The position numbers were made by a program, and so were the translations under genes. Of a stretch of 20,795 nucleotides of DNA, positions 7,375 through 15,389 are shown piece by piece. Source of the stretch: CAVBBU01 sp963593765. Lineage in GTDB: Bacteria; Bacillota; Clostridia; Lachnospirales; Lachnospiraceae. The stretch lies in contig CAVBBU010000027.1 of NCBI GenBank assembly GCA_963593765.1, positions 1-20,795 of the forward strand. Direction: 5' to 3'. Below the pieces are notes generated by a model. It had not been told where the DNA came from, searched no databases, and saw only the letters and a list, made by a program, of their open reading frames with translations. Within the stretch, counting starts at the first letter, position 1, and every line of letters starts with the position of its first letter.

Positions 7375-8400
7375 TTATCCTATAAACATCGCATCCCCGA
7401 ATGAAAAGAATCTATATTCGTTTTTTACAGCCGCATTATAGGCATTAAGTATATTTTCCCTGCCTGCAAGAGCTGATACTAGCATGATAAGCGTCGACTG
7501 TGGCAGATGAAAATTAGTTATAAGTGCATCTAGCATCTTAAATTTATATCCCGGATATATAAATATCTGTGTCCATCCACTTTGTTCCTTTAATATCCCA
7601 TCCTCACCTGCTGCACTTTCTATAGTTCGGCAGCTTGTTGTTCCAACGCATATTACGCGACCGCCTGCTGCCTTAGTAGCATTTATCATGTCCGCTGCTT
7701 CTTTAGAAACAATATAATACTCACTATGCATATGATGCTTTAGTACGTCGGACTCCTTAACCGGTCTAAAGGTTCCAAGCCCCACGTGAAGCGTAACATG
7801 TGCTATCTTAATTCCCTTTTTTTCTATATCAGCTAAAAGCTCCTTAGTAAAATGCAGTCCTGCCGTAGGTGCTGCAGCAGAGCCATCATGCTCGGCATAT
7901 ACTGTATTATATCTAGTCTTATCCTTAAGAGTATGCGTTATATAAGGCGGAAGCGGCATCTGACCTAGCCTATCTAACAGTTCCTCCCATATTCCGTCAA
8001 AGTCAAATTTTATTATTCTGTTTCCTTCATCTACTATATCTATTACTGTACCCTTAAGCAGTCCCTCGCCAAAGCTTATAACCGTACCTATCTTGCATTT
8101 TTTACCCGGTCTAACAAGGCACTCCCAGGTATATGTATCCTTACGCACAAGAAGGAGCACCTCTATCTGTGCTCCTGTATCTTCCTTTGTTCCAAAAAGT
8201 CTTGCCGGTATAACCTTAGTATCATTAATAACCAAGCAATCTCCCGGATTAAGATAATCTATAATATTATAAAAATGTTTATGCTCTATAGCACCTGTAT
8301 CTTTATTAAGAATCATAAGCCTAGAAGAGGCTCTATCTATAAGAGGATCCTGTGCTATAAGCTCTTTAGGCAAATCATAATCAAAATCCTTGACATCCAT
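7375..8400 (-). CDS. queA: S-adenosylmethionine:tRNA ribosyltransferase-isomerase QueA
   Basis: This cytoplasmic enzyme transfers and isomerises the ribosyl moiety of S-adenosylmethionine onto 7-aminomethyl-7-deazaguanine at position 34 of tRNA, giving epoxyqueuosine in queuosine synthesis. It has 341 residues, the family norm. Hallmarks are DFDYDLPKELIAQDP at the start, GDCLVINDTKVIPARLFG, AAAPTAGLHFTKELL (the conserved core), HVTLHVGLGTFRPVKESDV, VGTTSCRTIESA, and YPGYKFKMLDALITNFHLPQ near the end. An AAAAGGACA ribosome site precedes the ATG. No tgt or other queuosine gene lies alongside; it follows a membrane-anchored surface protein after 113 nt with no clear terminator, so it may be co-transcribed with it. 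It converges with the plus-strand gene at 6692. Confidence 0.96.
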   Translation of the reverse strand: MDVKDFDYDLPKELIAQDPLIDRASSRLMILNKDTGAIEHKHFYNIIDYLNPGDCLVINDTKVIPARLFGTKEDTGAQIEVLLLVRKDTYTWECLVRPGKKCKIGTVISFGEGLLKGTVIDIVDEGNRIIKFDFDGIWEELLDRLGQMPLPPYITHTLKDKTRYNTVYAEHDGSAAAPTAGLHFTKELLADIEKKGIKIAHVTLHVGLGTFRPVKESDVLKHHMHSEYYIVSKEAADMINATKAAGGRVICVGTTSCRTIESAAGEDGILKEQSGWTQIFIYPGYKFKMLDALITNFHLPQSTLIMLVSALAGRENILNAYNAAVKNEYRFFSFGDAMFIG

Positions 8401-8513
8401 ATATACTATGTCCTTTTAATATTTTCCTTGGATATATTTTACTTGTTTTTCTTGCCCGAAAATATCTTGGTCTTAATTTTTCCACTGGGAAATGTTTCCA
8501 TTTTAGGGCCTAC

Positions 8514-9365
8514 CTACTCGGCAGCATCTCCCTCTATATGAATAACTGCTTCCTCTACAGATTCATCTTCCACAGTCTCGGTACTCTCCTGCGAGGTTTC
8601 CTCAGCCATATCGCTATTACTATCTGAAGCAGTCTGTCCTTCTGAAAGCATATCATATAACGAGCCTAGCTTTGCATCACTAAGAACTGCCTTTGCAAGC
8701 TCGGTACGCATCTGACTATCTAATACCTTTACATCCTCGGACAAAGATATCTCATCTACCTTTTCTTGTTCCTCTGTAGTAAGCTTATCTGGCTCCTTCA
8801 TGGTATATATACCATCATTACAAACAACATATGCCCATGTAAGCATAGGTGCTGGAGTATCTATTCCATTAAACTTAAGCTTACAGCTTATATATACTAT
8901 ATATGAATTATCCTCATATCCCTTAGTAGTATAGCAGACAGTGTCCTCATAGGCTTCATAGGCCTCAGCCTCACTTGTAAGCTTCTCCTGCATTTCTTCA
9001 AGTCCGTCTGTATCAGTTCTTCCAAATACCTCATACAGCTTTTGTGCATCAGCATTAATCTTCGCATCCTGATACTTAGAAACCAGCTCTGCTATCTCAG
9101 GCACTGCATCCTTTTGAAGTCCATAGCTGTCAAAATCCTGTATATATTTATTATTATCTGGCTCTATACTGCTTGACTCTGCCTCAGTAGATGCCGTAGT
9201 TGCATCACTTGGAGTAACCGCCACAGGTTTACTTTTTAGCTTATCTGCTACTACTATAATTATAATAAGTATTATGGTTATTATAGGAAGTGCTAAAAGC
9301 TTCATTGCCTTATGTAAGGTCAACTCATCTATGCCTAAAACCTTTCTGTTCTTTTCGTATCTCAT
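8514..9365 (-). CDS. Membrane-anchored extracellular protein, possible NTF2-like domain
   Basis: No catalytic motif is visible and I do not assign a function. The 283 residues comprise a short cytoplasmic N-terminus (1-22), a very hydrophobic transmembrane helix at about 23-40, a Ser/Thr/Glu-rich linker (about 50-70), and an extracellular helical/beta domain (about 72-230) built around VSKYQDAKINADAQKLYEVF, EAYEAYEDTVCYTTKGYEDN and PAPMLTWAYVVCNDGIYTM. The last resembles NTF2-like folds in anchored proteins of Lachnospiraceae, though the resemblance is from memory. The C-terminal 45 residues are acidic and low-complexity. GTGAGGT lies 6 nt before the ATG. The gene starts 12 nt after the end of the wall-repeat protein gene, so the two are almost certainly co-transcribed. 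Confidence 0.85.
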   Translation of the reverse strand: MRYEKNRKVLGIDELTLHKAMKLLALPIITIILIIIIVVADKLKSKPVAVTPSDATTASTEAESSSIEPDNNKYIQDFDSYGLQKDAVPEIAELVSKYQDAKINADAQKLYEVFGRTDTDGLEEMQEKLTSEAEAYEAYEDTVCYTTKGYEDNSYIVYISCKLKFNGIDTPAPMLTWAYVVCNDGIYTMKEPDKLTTEEQEKVDEISLSEDVKVLDSQMRTELAKAVLSDAKLGSLYDMLSEGQTASDSNSDMAEETSQESTETVEDESVEEAVIHIEGDAAE

Positions 9366-9377
9366 CTTGACCTCACA

Positions 9378-10610
9378 TTAATTAATCCATGCACCGTCTG
9401 CACCTACATTAAAGGTGTCTACGACAGTATTTCTAGCAAGCTCACCGCTATTTCTATCAAAGTAGTACCACTTATCACCTATCTTAGTCCAACCCTGACA
9501 CATGTAACCCTGAGAGTCCATATAATAGGTTTTATTATCTGCAGATGTAAGCCACTGATTTGTAACCACTGAGCCATAAACCAGACTGTTAGGATCGGAT
9601 GTCAGATAGCTCCACTTACCATCTCTTGTAATCCAGCCTGTATGCATATCTCCATTAGTTGTATCAAGGAAGTATGTACCACTTGCAATGCTCTGCCAGC
9701 CTGTAAGCATAATACCAGTTGAGCTAAACAAATACCACTTGCCGTCTACCTGTGCCCAGCCATCCTTTTTATAATTACCGTCTGGATATTTGTAATACCA
9801 GCTTCCATTAGTAACAACCCAGCCTGCACTGCCTGCTGAATTTGTATTCGCGCCAGTACCGTCCGAAACATGCTTTTCATCTAATTCATATTCATCTGAA
9901 TCTATCCAAGCTGATGCCTTTCCATATGTTCCCTGCGTATCAGTACTTGCTACTGTTCTTACTCTAAATGAATATGTTCCCTTTTTAGTCATATATGGAT
10001 AGAAATTATAGCTAGTTCCATTATAGTCTTGCACTCTGTATACCTCAGTGCTTCCTCTTTTAAGAACTATATCATAGTGGCCTGTGCCATTTTTATCATC
10101 TGGCTTATCCCAATGTGCCTTTCCTATAGTAGAGCTATCCCATCTTGCATTTTCCGGTTCTGAATAATTTCCCTTAAGTGGCTTTAGCCTTAAGGTAACT
10201 GTCATCCTAGAGGTAGTTTTAGAGCATGAGGCATACTCACCGCCAGTTATACTTACCTTCGACGAACCAAAGCTACCCTTAAAATAATAGGCATCTGTAG
10301 GCTCAAGAACCACCTTTATCTTAACCTCGTCACCTACAGTAAGCTCCTTTGTGCTCGATGTGACCATACTTGTGCCTGTTATCTCATACTTATCTGATGT
10401 AACATATACATTTATATCGCCGCCATATTCTCCTATATTAATCGAGCTATCACTTACAGTATCTCCTACCGTAAGCTCGTTATTTACCTTTATTGATACA
10501 CTGGTTATAGCCCATGCATCTGCTAATGCATCATCCTTAGTTCCTACGGTTAGGCATATACAAATAAGTGCAAGGCAAAGAAGTGCCGAGCATATTCTCT
10601 TAATTTTCAT
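9378..10610 (-). CDS. Secreted FN3-like protein with C-terminal choline-binding-type wall repeats
   Basis: This is a predicted cell-surface protein of 410 residues. A signal peptide (about 1-31, ending in ALA) is followed by a beta-rich segment (about 33-150, two Ig-like stretches). Then comes an FN3-like domain (about 155-225) with HYDIVLKRGSTEVYRVQDYN and GTYSFRVRTV. From about 262 there are repeats of the aromatic wall-binding type: GWVVTNGSWYYKYPDG, GWAQVDGKWYLFSSTGIMLT, GWITRDGKWSYL, GWTKIGDKWYYFDRNSG, ending GADGAWIN. These repeats bind choline or wall teichoic/lipoteichoic acids in related proteins. I chose ATG 10610 because GGATGGAG is 5 nt upstream; a GTG at 10616 would add two residues. 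Automated names such as amidase for this repeat class are not supported, as no catalytic domain is present. Confidence 0.88.
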   Translation of the reverse strand: MKIKRICSALLCLALICICLTVGTKDDALADAWAITSVSIKVNNELTVGDTVSDSSINIGEYGGDINVYVTSDKYEITGTSMVTSSTKELTVGDEVKIKVVLEPTDAYYFKGSFGSSKVSITGGEYASCSKTTSRMTVTLRLKPLKGNYSEPENARWDSSTIGKAHWDKPDDKNGTGHYDIVLKRGSTEVYRVQDYNGTSYNFYPYMTKKGTYSFRVRTVASTDTQGTYGKASAWIDSDEYELDEKHVSDGTGANTNSAGSAGWVVTNGSWYYKYPDGNYKKDGWAQVDGKWYLFSSTGIMLTGWQSIASGTYFLDTTNGDMHTGWITRDGKWSYLTSDPNSLVYGSVVTNQWLTSADNKTYYMDSQGYMCQGWTKIGDKWYYFDRNSGELARNTVVDTFNVGADGAWIN

Positions 10611-10643
10611 AATCACTCCATCCTTTCAGGATTAATCATGTAT

Positions 10644-10672
10644 AGTATAGTCTATGCCTGTTCTTAAAGCAA
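10644..10672 (-). promoter_or_regulatory. Sigma-A-type promoter for the wall-repeat protein gene
   Basis: On the minus strand TTGCTT (10667-10672), a 17-nt spacer and TATACT (10644-10649) lie about 34 nt before ATG 10610. It sits in the 108-nt gap after the protease gene, where I see no convincing terminator. The downstream genes could therefore be driven both by read-through and by this promoter. Confidence 0.6.
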
Positions 10673-10718
10673 CTTATATAAGCTTACAATATTCATACTA
10701 ATTTTATAAAAAGCTGCC

Positions 10719-13700
10719 TTATGCACGCCCTTCTTCTGTCTGTGTCCATGCTCCGTCTGTTCCAAGGTAGTACCTGATTCCATTTATTAGCTGCCAACCT
10801 GTCAGCATATGTCCGTTCGCATCGAGGTAGTACCAGCTTCCGTTTACCAGCTGCCAGCCGGTTAGCATATGTCCATCTGCATCGAGGTAGTACCAAGCTC
10901 CATTATCAAGTACCCATCCAGTTGCCATAGTGCCATCAGGCTTTAGATAATACCACGCATCCTTATCCTTAGCCCAGCCTGCAAGCATATATCCATCTTC
11001 TCCAAACAGGAACCAGCAGTCTGCGCCCTTATATCTTATAAGCCTCCAGCCTGTTGCATATTCGCCGTTATACAGCATAAACCTATACAGTGTTACTGTA
11101 TCTGTATTTGCATCTCCTGCATTAACTGTGCTTGCCTGCCATGTTCCGTATGATCTATTAGTAGCTGTAGTCTCTGAACCACTAGAGCTACTTCCATTAC
11201 CGCAATCGCCTGGTCCGCCCTTGCCGCCAACATCGATATTCACTACGAATGAACCATTTCTGTATGCCGTAATCCACAGACCATCATCGCCCTTTTCTAG
11301 CTTAACCGGTACATTTTTATTCTCGTCCTTTACATTAAATATCGTATTCTCACTTACATCTAGGTTTTCAGGATATGGAATCATATATCTTATGCTAGCC
11401 CCATTGGTAAAGTAGGTTTTGCTATAATCCGAAGCATTAGTATTCTCTGATTTTATTATGGCATTGTGGGTGATATTTATATATCCCTGACAGTTTCCTT
11501 TAATAACCGTATTTGTGCTTAAGCTAAGCACTGCATCATTTTTAATTGTATTGTCAGAGATATAATTTACACTGCCGTCGGCATTATATGTAAAATCGCC
11601 ACTAATGCTAAACCTAGCACCCTGCTCATATCCAGTCTCCACATCAAATGCCTTTATATATTTATCATTATATAAAAGATATATATATGACATTCCAAGC
11701 TCCTTAAGGTAGGAGTCATCCCATTCAAGGTACTTATCTCCTAGCTTAGCATAAAGCTTAGCGCCTGTATTTTGCATGAAGTCATCAAGTGCTATAGTCT
11801 TTGATTCGTAGCCATCCTTAGCCTTATTTTGTGCATAATATGTTACCTCTGCCCCATTAAGATCTAGCTGCTTATCTCCATAATAATCATAAAAGGTCTT
11901 TGTCGGAGCGGTAATGCTATTTATCGCCTCATAGTTATCGCTGATATCATGTGTATAGAATATCGTAGCACAGCAGCAATCATCTGTTGATGCACCGCCA
12001 CCTTCCTTGTATACGATAAGCTGTATCTCTGTTCCCTTGCCCTGCACTACCTCGTAGCGTGAGTATGGGGTATTTTCGGTGTCTATTTTCTTTAGACTTC
12101 GACCTGCTTCACTTGTCGATATGCTATATCCGTCCTTTACATATATATCTATCTGGTCTCCAATCTTTAGCTCGTCTTTATCTGTAAGCGGAGTTGTCCC
12201 TCCGGCACGGCATACCTTAATATAATTTTCATTCTCTGATATATTTATATTGGTATGTAAAATATAAATCGTTGCCGTTTTATGGTCAGCACTTAACCTG
12301 TCTGTTGCTTCTCCAACTAATGAATGTCCAGTTACGGTAAATACAGTACCCTCAGAAAACTTAGCATTGTAGCCATCATCTATTTTAAGTATTATACGGT
12401 TCATATAGCTGGTGCCGGATTCAAAGTGATCGCCCTCCTGCATCTCCTCAAATTCCTTCTTTACCTTACTATACTTCCACCAGCCTGTAACGCACTTATC
12501 AGATGCATTAGCATCGTAAATACTATAGTTGATATCCTTATTTTGCAAATCATATTTGTAGTTAAAGGTATTTAGATATTCGGTAAGTATATCTGTTACC
12601 TCCTTAACAGTGGCACCTTCCCCATACTTAGTCCATGTCTTTCCTATCTTTATGCCTTCCCAAGACTTTCCAAAATATTTTATATCTATAAAGCAATCTC
12701 CGATAATTACAGCAGACTCATCCGCCGTTTCCTTATCAGTTACCTTTATAAATGTAGTCTTCTTTTGCGATGTGCCGTCATCATATTCGCACAATACCTG
12801 AATAGCATAATAATGCCCCTCATTAAGTCCTGACACATCAAAGGCATAGCTATATGTACTGCTAGTTGTTCCATTAGCTGTATACATATCATTTCTTACA
12901 TAGGTAGGACGTACCTTCGTATATATAGTAATTCCCGTGCCAAGTGTAGCCTCGGTTTCTGTGCCAGCATCAGTAATTTTACCATCACTGTCGCTCTCAA
13001 AGCTGCCAGAGCTTCCCAGGTCATATGCCGTTGCAGTAAGAGTAAGTGCCGCATATCCCTTTTTATCTGTAGGCTCAGTGTCAAAGGTTACATTAAGAGG
13101 AACTATGGCAGAAACCTCCTTGGCATCCTCCGCCTTATATACCTGTGCCGGCTGCTTAATGGCAAATGCTTCCTTACCAGCCTTATCTACTGCTGCCGCC
13201 GTTTGCTGCGTACCTATATAAAAATCTGTTACTGCAAATGCCTTAGTCGCTCCATTTGCTATGCCCCATACCTTAATTAAATATCTACCGCCTGCGGCAA
13301 AATACTGCTTGCTTGCATCAGTAAAGATTAGCTTTCCTGTCCAAGTCCCCCCTGCCGCTATTTCATGTTTGTTTACACTCTCTGTATAGAATGCCTGTCC
13401 CTTTCTATCAGTGTAATTACTAAGATCTATTGCCCCGGGCCTTACCTCCCCGATATTGTTTGCAGGGAATGCTCCGGCATCAAAGGTAACAGCCTTACTG
13501 CTATAGTTTGTAACCTTAACCGGTACACTCACCTTGCCTGAGCCATCCATCTGGACATTTGTATCTGTAGTTGCTGTAACAGAGAGTATGGCAGGTACTC
13601 CGGCTGTTTTATCATAGGTAAACAGAGCCTCATCTGACTTTGCATTTGGATAATATACTACAGGCTTTGATTCAATACTGCATGAGCTTACATAGTCTGC

Positions 13701-15218
13701 AAGCTCACTTGCACTAACCTCATAATTCCCATCAATATCGGCTGCAAATATATTGTAGCTGCTGCCACCTCTTTCATATCCTAAGCCATAGCAAAAGACT
13801 GTTGTAAGCTGTCCGCCTAGAGAGCTTTGAAGCCCCGTCTCGTATGCAGATGCTGCTGTATATATATAGTACTCTAGCTCTGATGAGCCTGCTGCAGATA
13901 ACGTGCTTATACCCTCTTCATTATTAAAATCATCTATAAATGAATTAATCAGCTCATCACCATATTCCTGAGCCTGTCTGTTAAGCTCACCACTGTCTAT
14001 GCCCATGTCATCTGCGTAAGGCTCATCTCCAGGCTCCATAGTCGGCATAACCATACCACCAGAAAAGCAGCAGTCAAACAGCAGCATTACCTTTCCCTTA
14101 AGCTTGCTTACATGCTGCTTAAGCTCAACTCCTGATATGGTATTATCACCTCCAAGACTAAGCTCTGACGTTCCGTCATCATTGTAGCCACCATGGCCTG
14201 AATATCCTATAAAGCTAAGCTCATTATCGGCATTCTCATCAATCCAATCCCATACCTTTTTCTTGTATGTACCTGATTCATCTTCAGACGGCACCTCTAG
14301 TATCTCTATATCATCTTCCTTAAACTGATTCGTTCCTGATAGTGTAGTCTTAAGTGCCTGCATATCCTCTAGCGGAACGCTGCCTAGGTCGCCATCTAAT
14401 ACGATAAGTAGTGCCTTTCCTGTTGTAGCTGCCTTTTCAACTTTAGTTCTCATTGCAAGGTATGCTCCATATGGCTTTCTAACCTTAATACTGTATCTTC
14501 CGCTAGTAAGCACAGCATCGGTATAGCTTGCCCAGCCATCATTATCATCAGGAGTAGCAGTATATTCAAGATCTTTAAGTCTGTCGCCGTTACTTAGCTC
14601 CATATCGACTGTTATATAGAAATCACTGCTAACTATCTCATCAGCATAGAACATAATATAGTTGCCAGATTTATCCTTTACAGAAACAGATATTGAGAGC
14701 ACCTTAAAGCCAAACCATGAATCATTGCCATAGGGTGTCATAAGGATATCTATGTCCGGTTCCATCTTTTTTGTAAAGGTAATTTTCTTCTGCTTGTTGC
14801 TTACAGTGGTATATTTTATGGTAAATGAATTGCCATAGTCTGCACCCTTGCTATTTAAAATGATATCCGGCGTGCTGCTAGTCTGTCCACTGTCAGAGCC
14901 CAGTGCTGCAGGGCTGATAGCCTCCTCACCATATGCAGCATAGTATTCATCTAACAGCTCCTCCGGCTCGTATGGCATATCCTCATCAGAAAGCTCAAAA
15001 GGACTGCCAACGCTTTGAGTAGCATCATCCTCCTGCTGTTTTAGACCTAATTTTGCTAATGCCTCCGAAGTGTCTCCCTCTGCGCTGCCTGTATCAGCAC
15101 TGGTACTTCCTGCTGCATAGGCTACTGAATTTAAGCTTGGCAAAAATCCCTGCCCTACAATCATACTAAGACTAAGTACCATCGCCATACATCTCTTACT
15201 TAAGCTGCTTAATTTCAT
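10719..15218 (-). CDS. Large secreted caspase/metacaspase-like protease with EF-hand-like loop and wall-binding repeats
   Basis: This is a predicted secreted, wall-attached cysteine protease of clan CD (caspase/metacaspase-like). Numbered from ATG 15218 it has 1,499 residues. That start is preferred because AGGTGAGG lies 9 nt upstream; ATG 15248 has no ribosome site. Residues 1-35 are a signal peptide ending AYA, then an acidic stretch (about 36-110) that could be a propeptide. The protease domain (about 265-540) has catalytic His342 in GYSGHGG and Cys384 in FDCCFSGG, the D-x-C-x-S-G dyad context. An EF-hand-like loop, DIDGNYEVSASE, is at 494-505. Beta-rich modules follow, including one (about 1098-1200) resembling Ig-like Big_3 (ITAPTKTFYDYYGD). 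The C-terminus (about 1389-1490) has GW...WYYLD.DG wall repeats matching those of the next gene. Substrate and activation are not determinable from sequence. Confidence 0.9.
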   Translation of the reverse strand: MKLSSLSKRCMAMVLSLSMIVGQGFLPSLNSVAYAAGSTSADTGSAEGDTSEALAKLGLKQQEDDATQSVGSPFELSDEDMPYEPEELLDEYYAAYGEEAISPAALGSDSGQTSSTPDIILNSKGADYGNSFTIKYTTVSNKQKKITFTKKMEPDIDILMTPYGNDSWFGFKVLSISVSVKDKSGNYIMFYADEIVSSDFYITVDMELSNGDRLKDLEYTATPDDNDGWASYTDAVLTSGRYSIKVRKPYGAYLAMRTKVEKAATTGKALLIVLDGDLGSVPLEDMQALKTTLSGTNQFKEDDIEILEVPSEDESGTYKKKVWDWIDENADNELSFIGYSGHGGYNDDGTSELSLGGDNTISGVELKQHVSKLKGKVMLLFDCCFSGGMVMPTMEPGDEPYADDMGIDSGELNRQAQEYGDELINSFIDDFNNEEGISTLSAAGSSELEYYIYTAASAYETGLQSSLGGQLTTVFCYGLGYERGGSSYNIFAADIDGNYEVSASELADYVSSCSIESKPVVYYPNAKSDEALFTYDKTAGVPAILSVTATTDTNVQMDGSGKVSVPVKVTNYSSKAVTFDAGAFPANNIGEVRPGAIDLSNYTDRKGQAFYTESVNKHEIAAGGTWTGKLIFTDASKQYFAAGGRYLIKVWGIANGATKAFAVTDFYIGTQQTAAAVDKAGKEAFAIKQPAQVYKAEDAKEVSAIVPLNVTFDTEPTDKKGYAALTLTATAYDLGSSGSFESDSDGKITDAGTETEATLGTGITIYTKVRPTYVRNDMYTANGTTSSTYSYAFDVSGLNEGHYYAIQVLCEYDDGTSQKKTTFIKVTDKETADESAVIIGDCFIDIKYFGKSWEGIKIGKTWTKYGEGATVKEVTDILTEYLNTFNYKYDLQNKDINYSIYDANASDKCVTGWWKYSKVKKEFEEMQEGDHFESGTSYMNRIILKIDDGYNAKFSEGTVFTVTGHSLVGEATDRLSADHKTATIYILHTNINISENENYIKVCRAGGTTPLTDKDELKIGDQIDIYVKDGYSISTSEAGRSLKKIDTENTPYSRYEVVQGKGTEIQLIVYKEGGGASTDDCCCATIFYTHDISDNYEAINSITAPTKTFYDYYGDKQLDLNGAEVTYYAQNKAKDGYESKTIALDDFMQNTGAKLYAKLGDKYLEWDDSYLKELGMSYIYLLYNDKYIKAFDVETGYEQGARFSISGDFTYNADGSVNYISDNTIKNDAVLSLSTNTVIKGNCQGYINITHNAIIKSENTNASDYSKTYFTNGASIRYMIPYPENLDVSENTIFNVKDENKNVPVKLEKGDDGLWITAYRNGSFVVNIDVGGKGGPGDCGNGSSSSGSETTATNRSYGTWQASTVNAGDANTDTVTLYRFMLYNGEYATGWRLIRYKGADCWFLFGEDGYMLAGWAKDKDAWYYLKPDGTMATGWVLDNGAWYYLDADGHMLTGWQLVNGSWYYLDANGHMLTGWQLINGIRYYLGTDGAWTQTEEGRA
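10740..10919 (-). repeat. Three tandem 60-bp wall-binding repeats inside the protease gene
   Basis: Three consecutive in-frame 60-nt units (10860-10919, 10800-10859, 10740-10799) each encode a 20-residue GW-x-L-x-N-G...YYL motif. The first two are very similar at the DNA level as well as in protein, suggesting recent duplication. Less similar GW units precede them, back to about 11054. Confidence 0.85.
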
Positions 15219-15306
15219 TGTCACAAACCTCACCTTTCTTAAAGCCATTAATATATAACTGCACTGCTTTTTTGCTAATTTTTTACTAACTCTAAACCTG
15301 CCAAAA

Positions 15307-15335
15307 AATATACCATCTAAGTGTAAAAATTACAA
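15307..15335 (-). promoter_or_regulatory. Sigma-A-type promoter for the caspase-like protease gene
   Basis: On the minus strand TTGTAA (15330-15335), a 17-nt spacer and TATATT (15307-15312) give a good promoter about 90 nt upstream of ATG 15218. It lies just beyond the terminator of the phosphohexomutase gene, so the surface block is an independent transcription unit. Confidence 0.65.
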
Positions 15336-15350
15336 GAAAATATGCACTAT

Positions 15351-15381
15351 AAAAGGAGGCTTGGAATCTCCAAACCTCCTC
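15351..15381 (-). terminator. Bidirectional-looking rho-independent terminator after the phosphohexomutase gene
   Basis: The stem AGGAGG(c)TTGG / CCAA(a)CCTCCT (15354-15380) has a 5-nt loop. On the minus strand it is followed by TTTTATAG. On the plus strand, CG then six T follows, so it would work in both directions. It starts about 10 nt after the phosphohexomutase stop. Confidence 0.85.
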
Positions 15382-15389
15382 GTTTTTTC

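Noticed and set aside
8401..8513. Small gene or terminator in the gap before queA
   Set aside because: Only a weak 4-bp stem (GGAA/TTCC) and no coding signal; I see nothing beyond the queA ribosome site.
9378..10610. N-acetylmuramoyl-L-alanine amidase, a name often attached to wall-repeat proteins
   Set aside because: No amidase zinc or catalytic motif is present; only FN3-like and wall-binding modules.
15219..15248. Upstream ATG (15248) for the caspase-like protease gene
   Set aside because: No ribosome site, and it would put ten basic/polar residues before a signal peptide that is already complete from ATG 15218 with AGGTGAGG.
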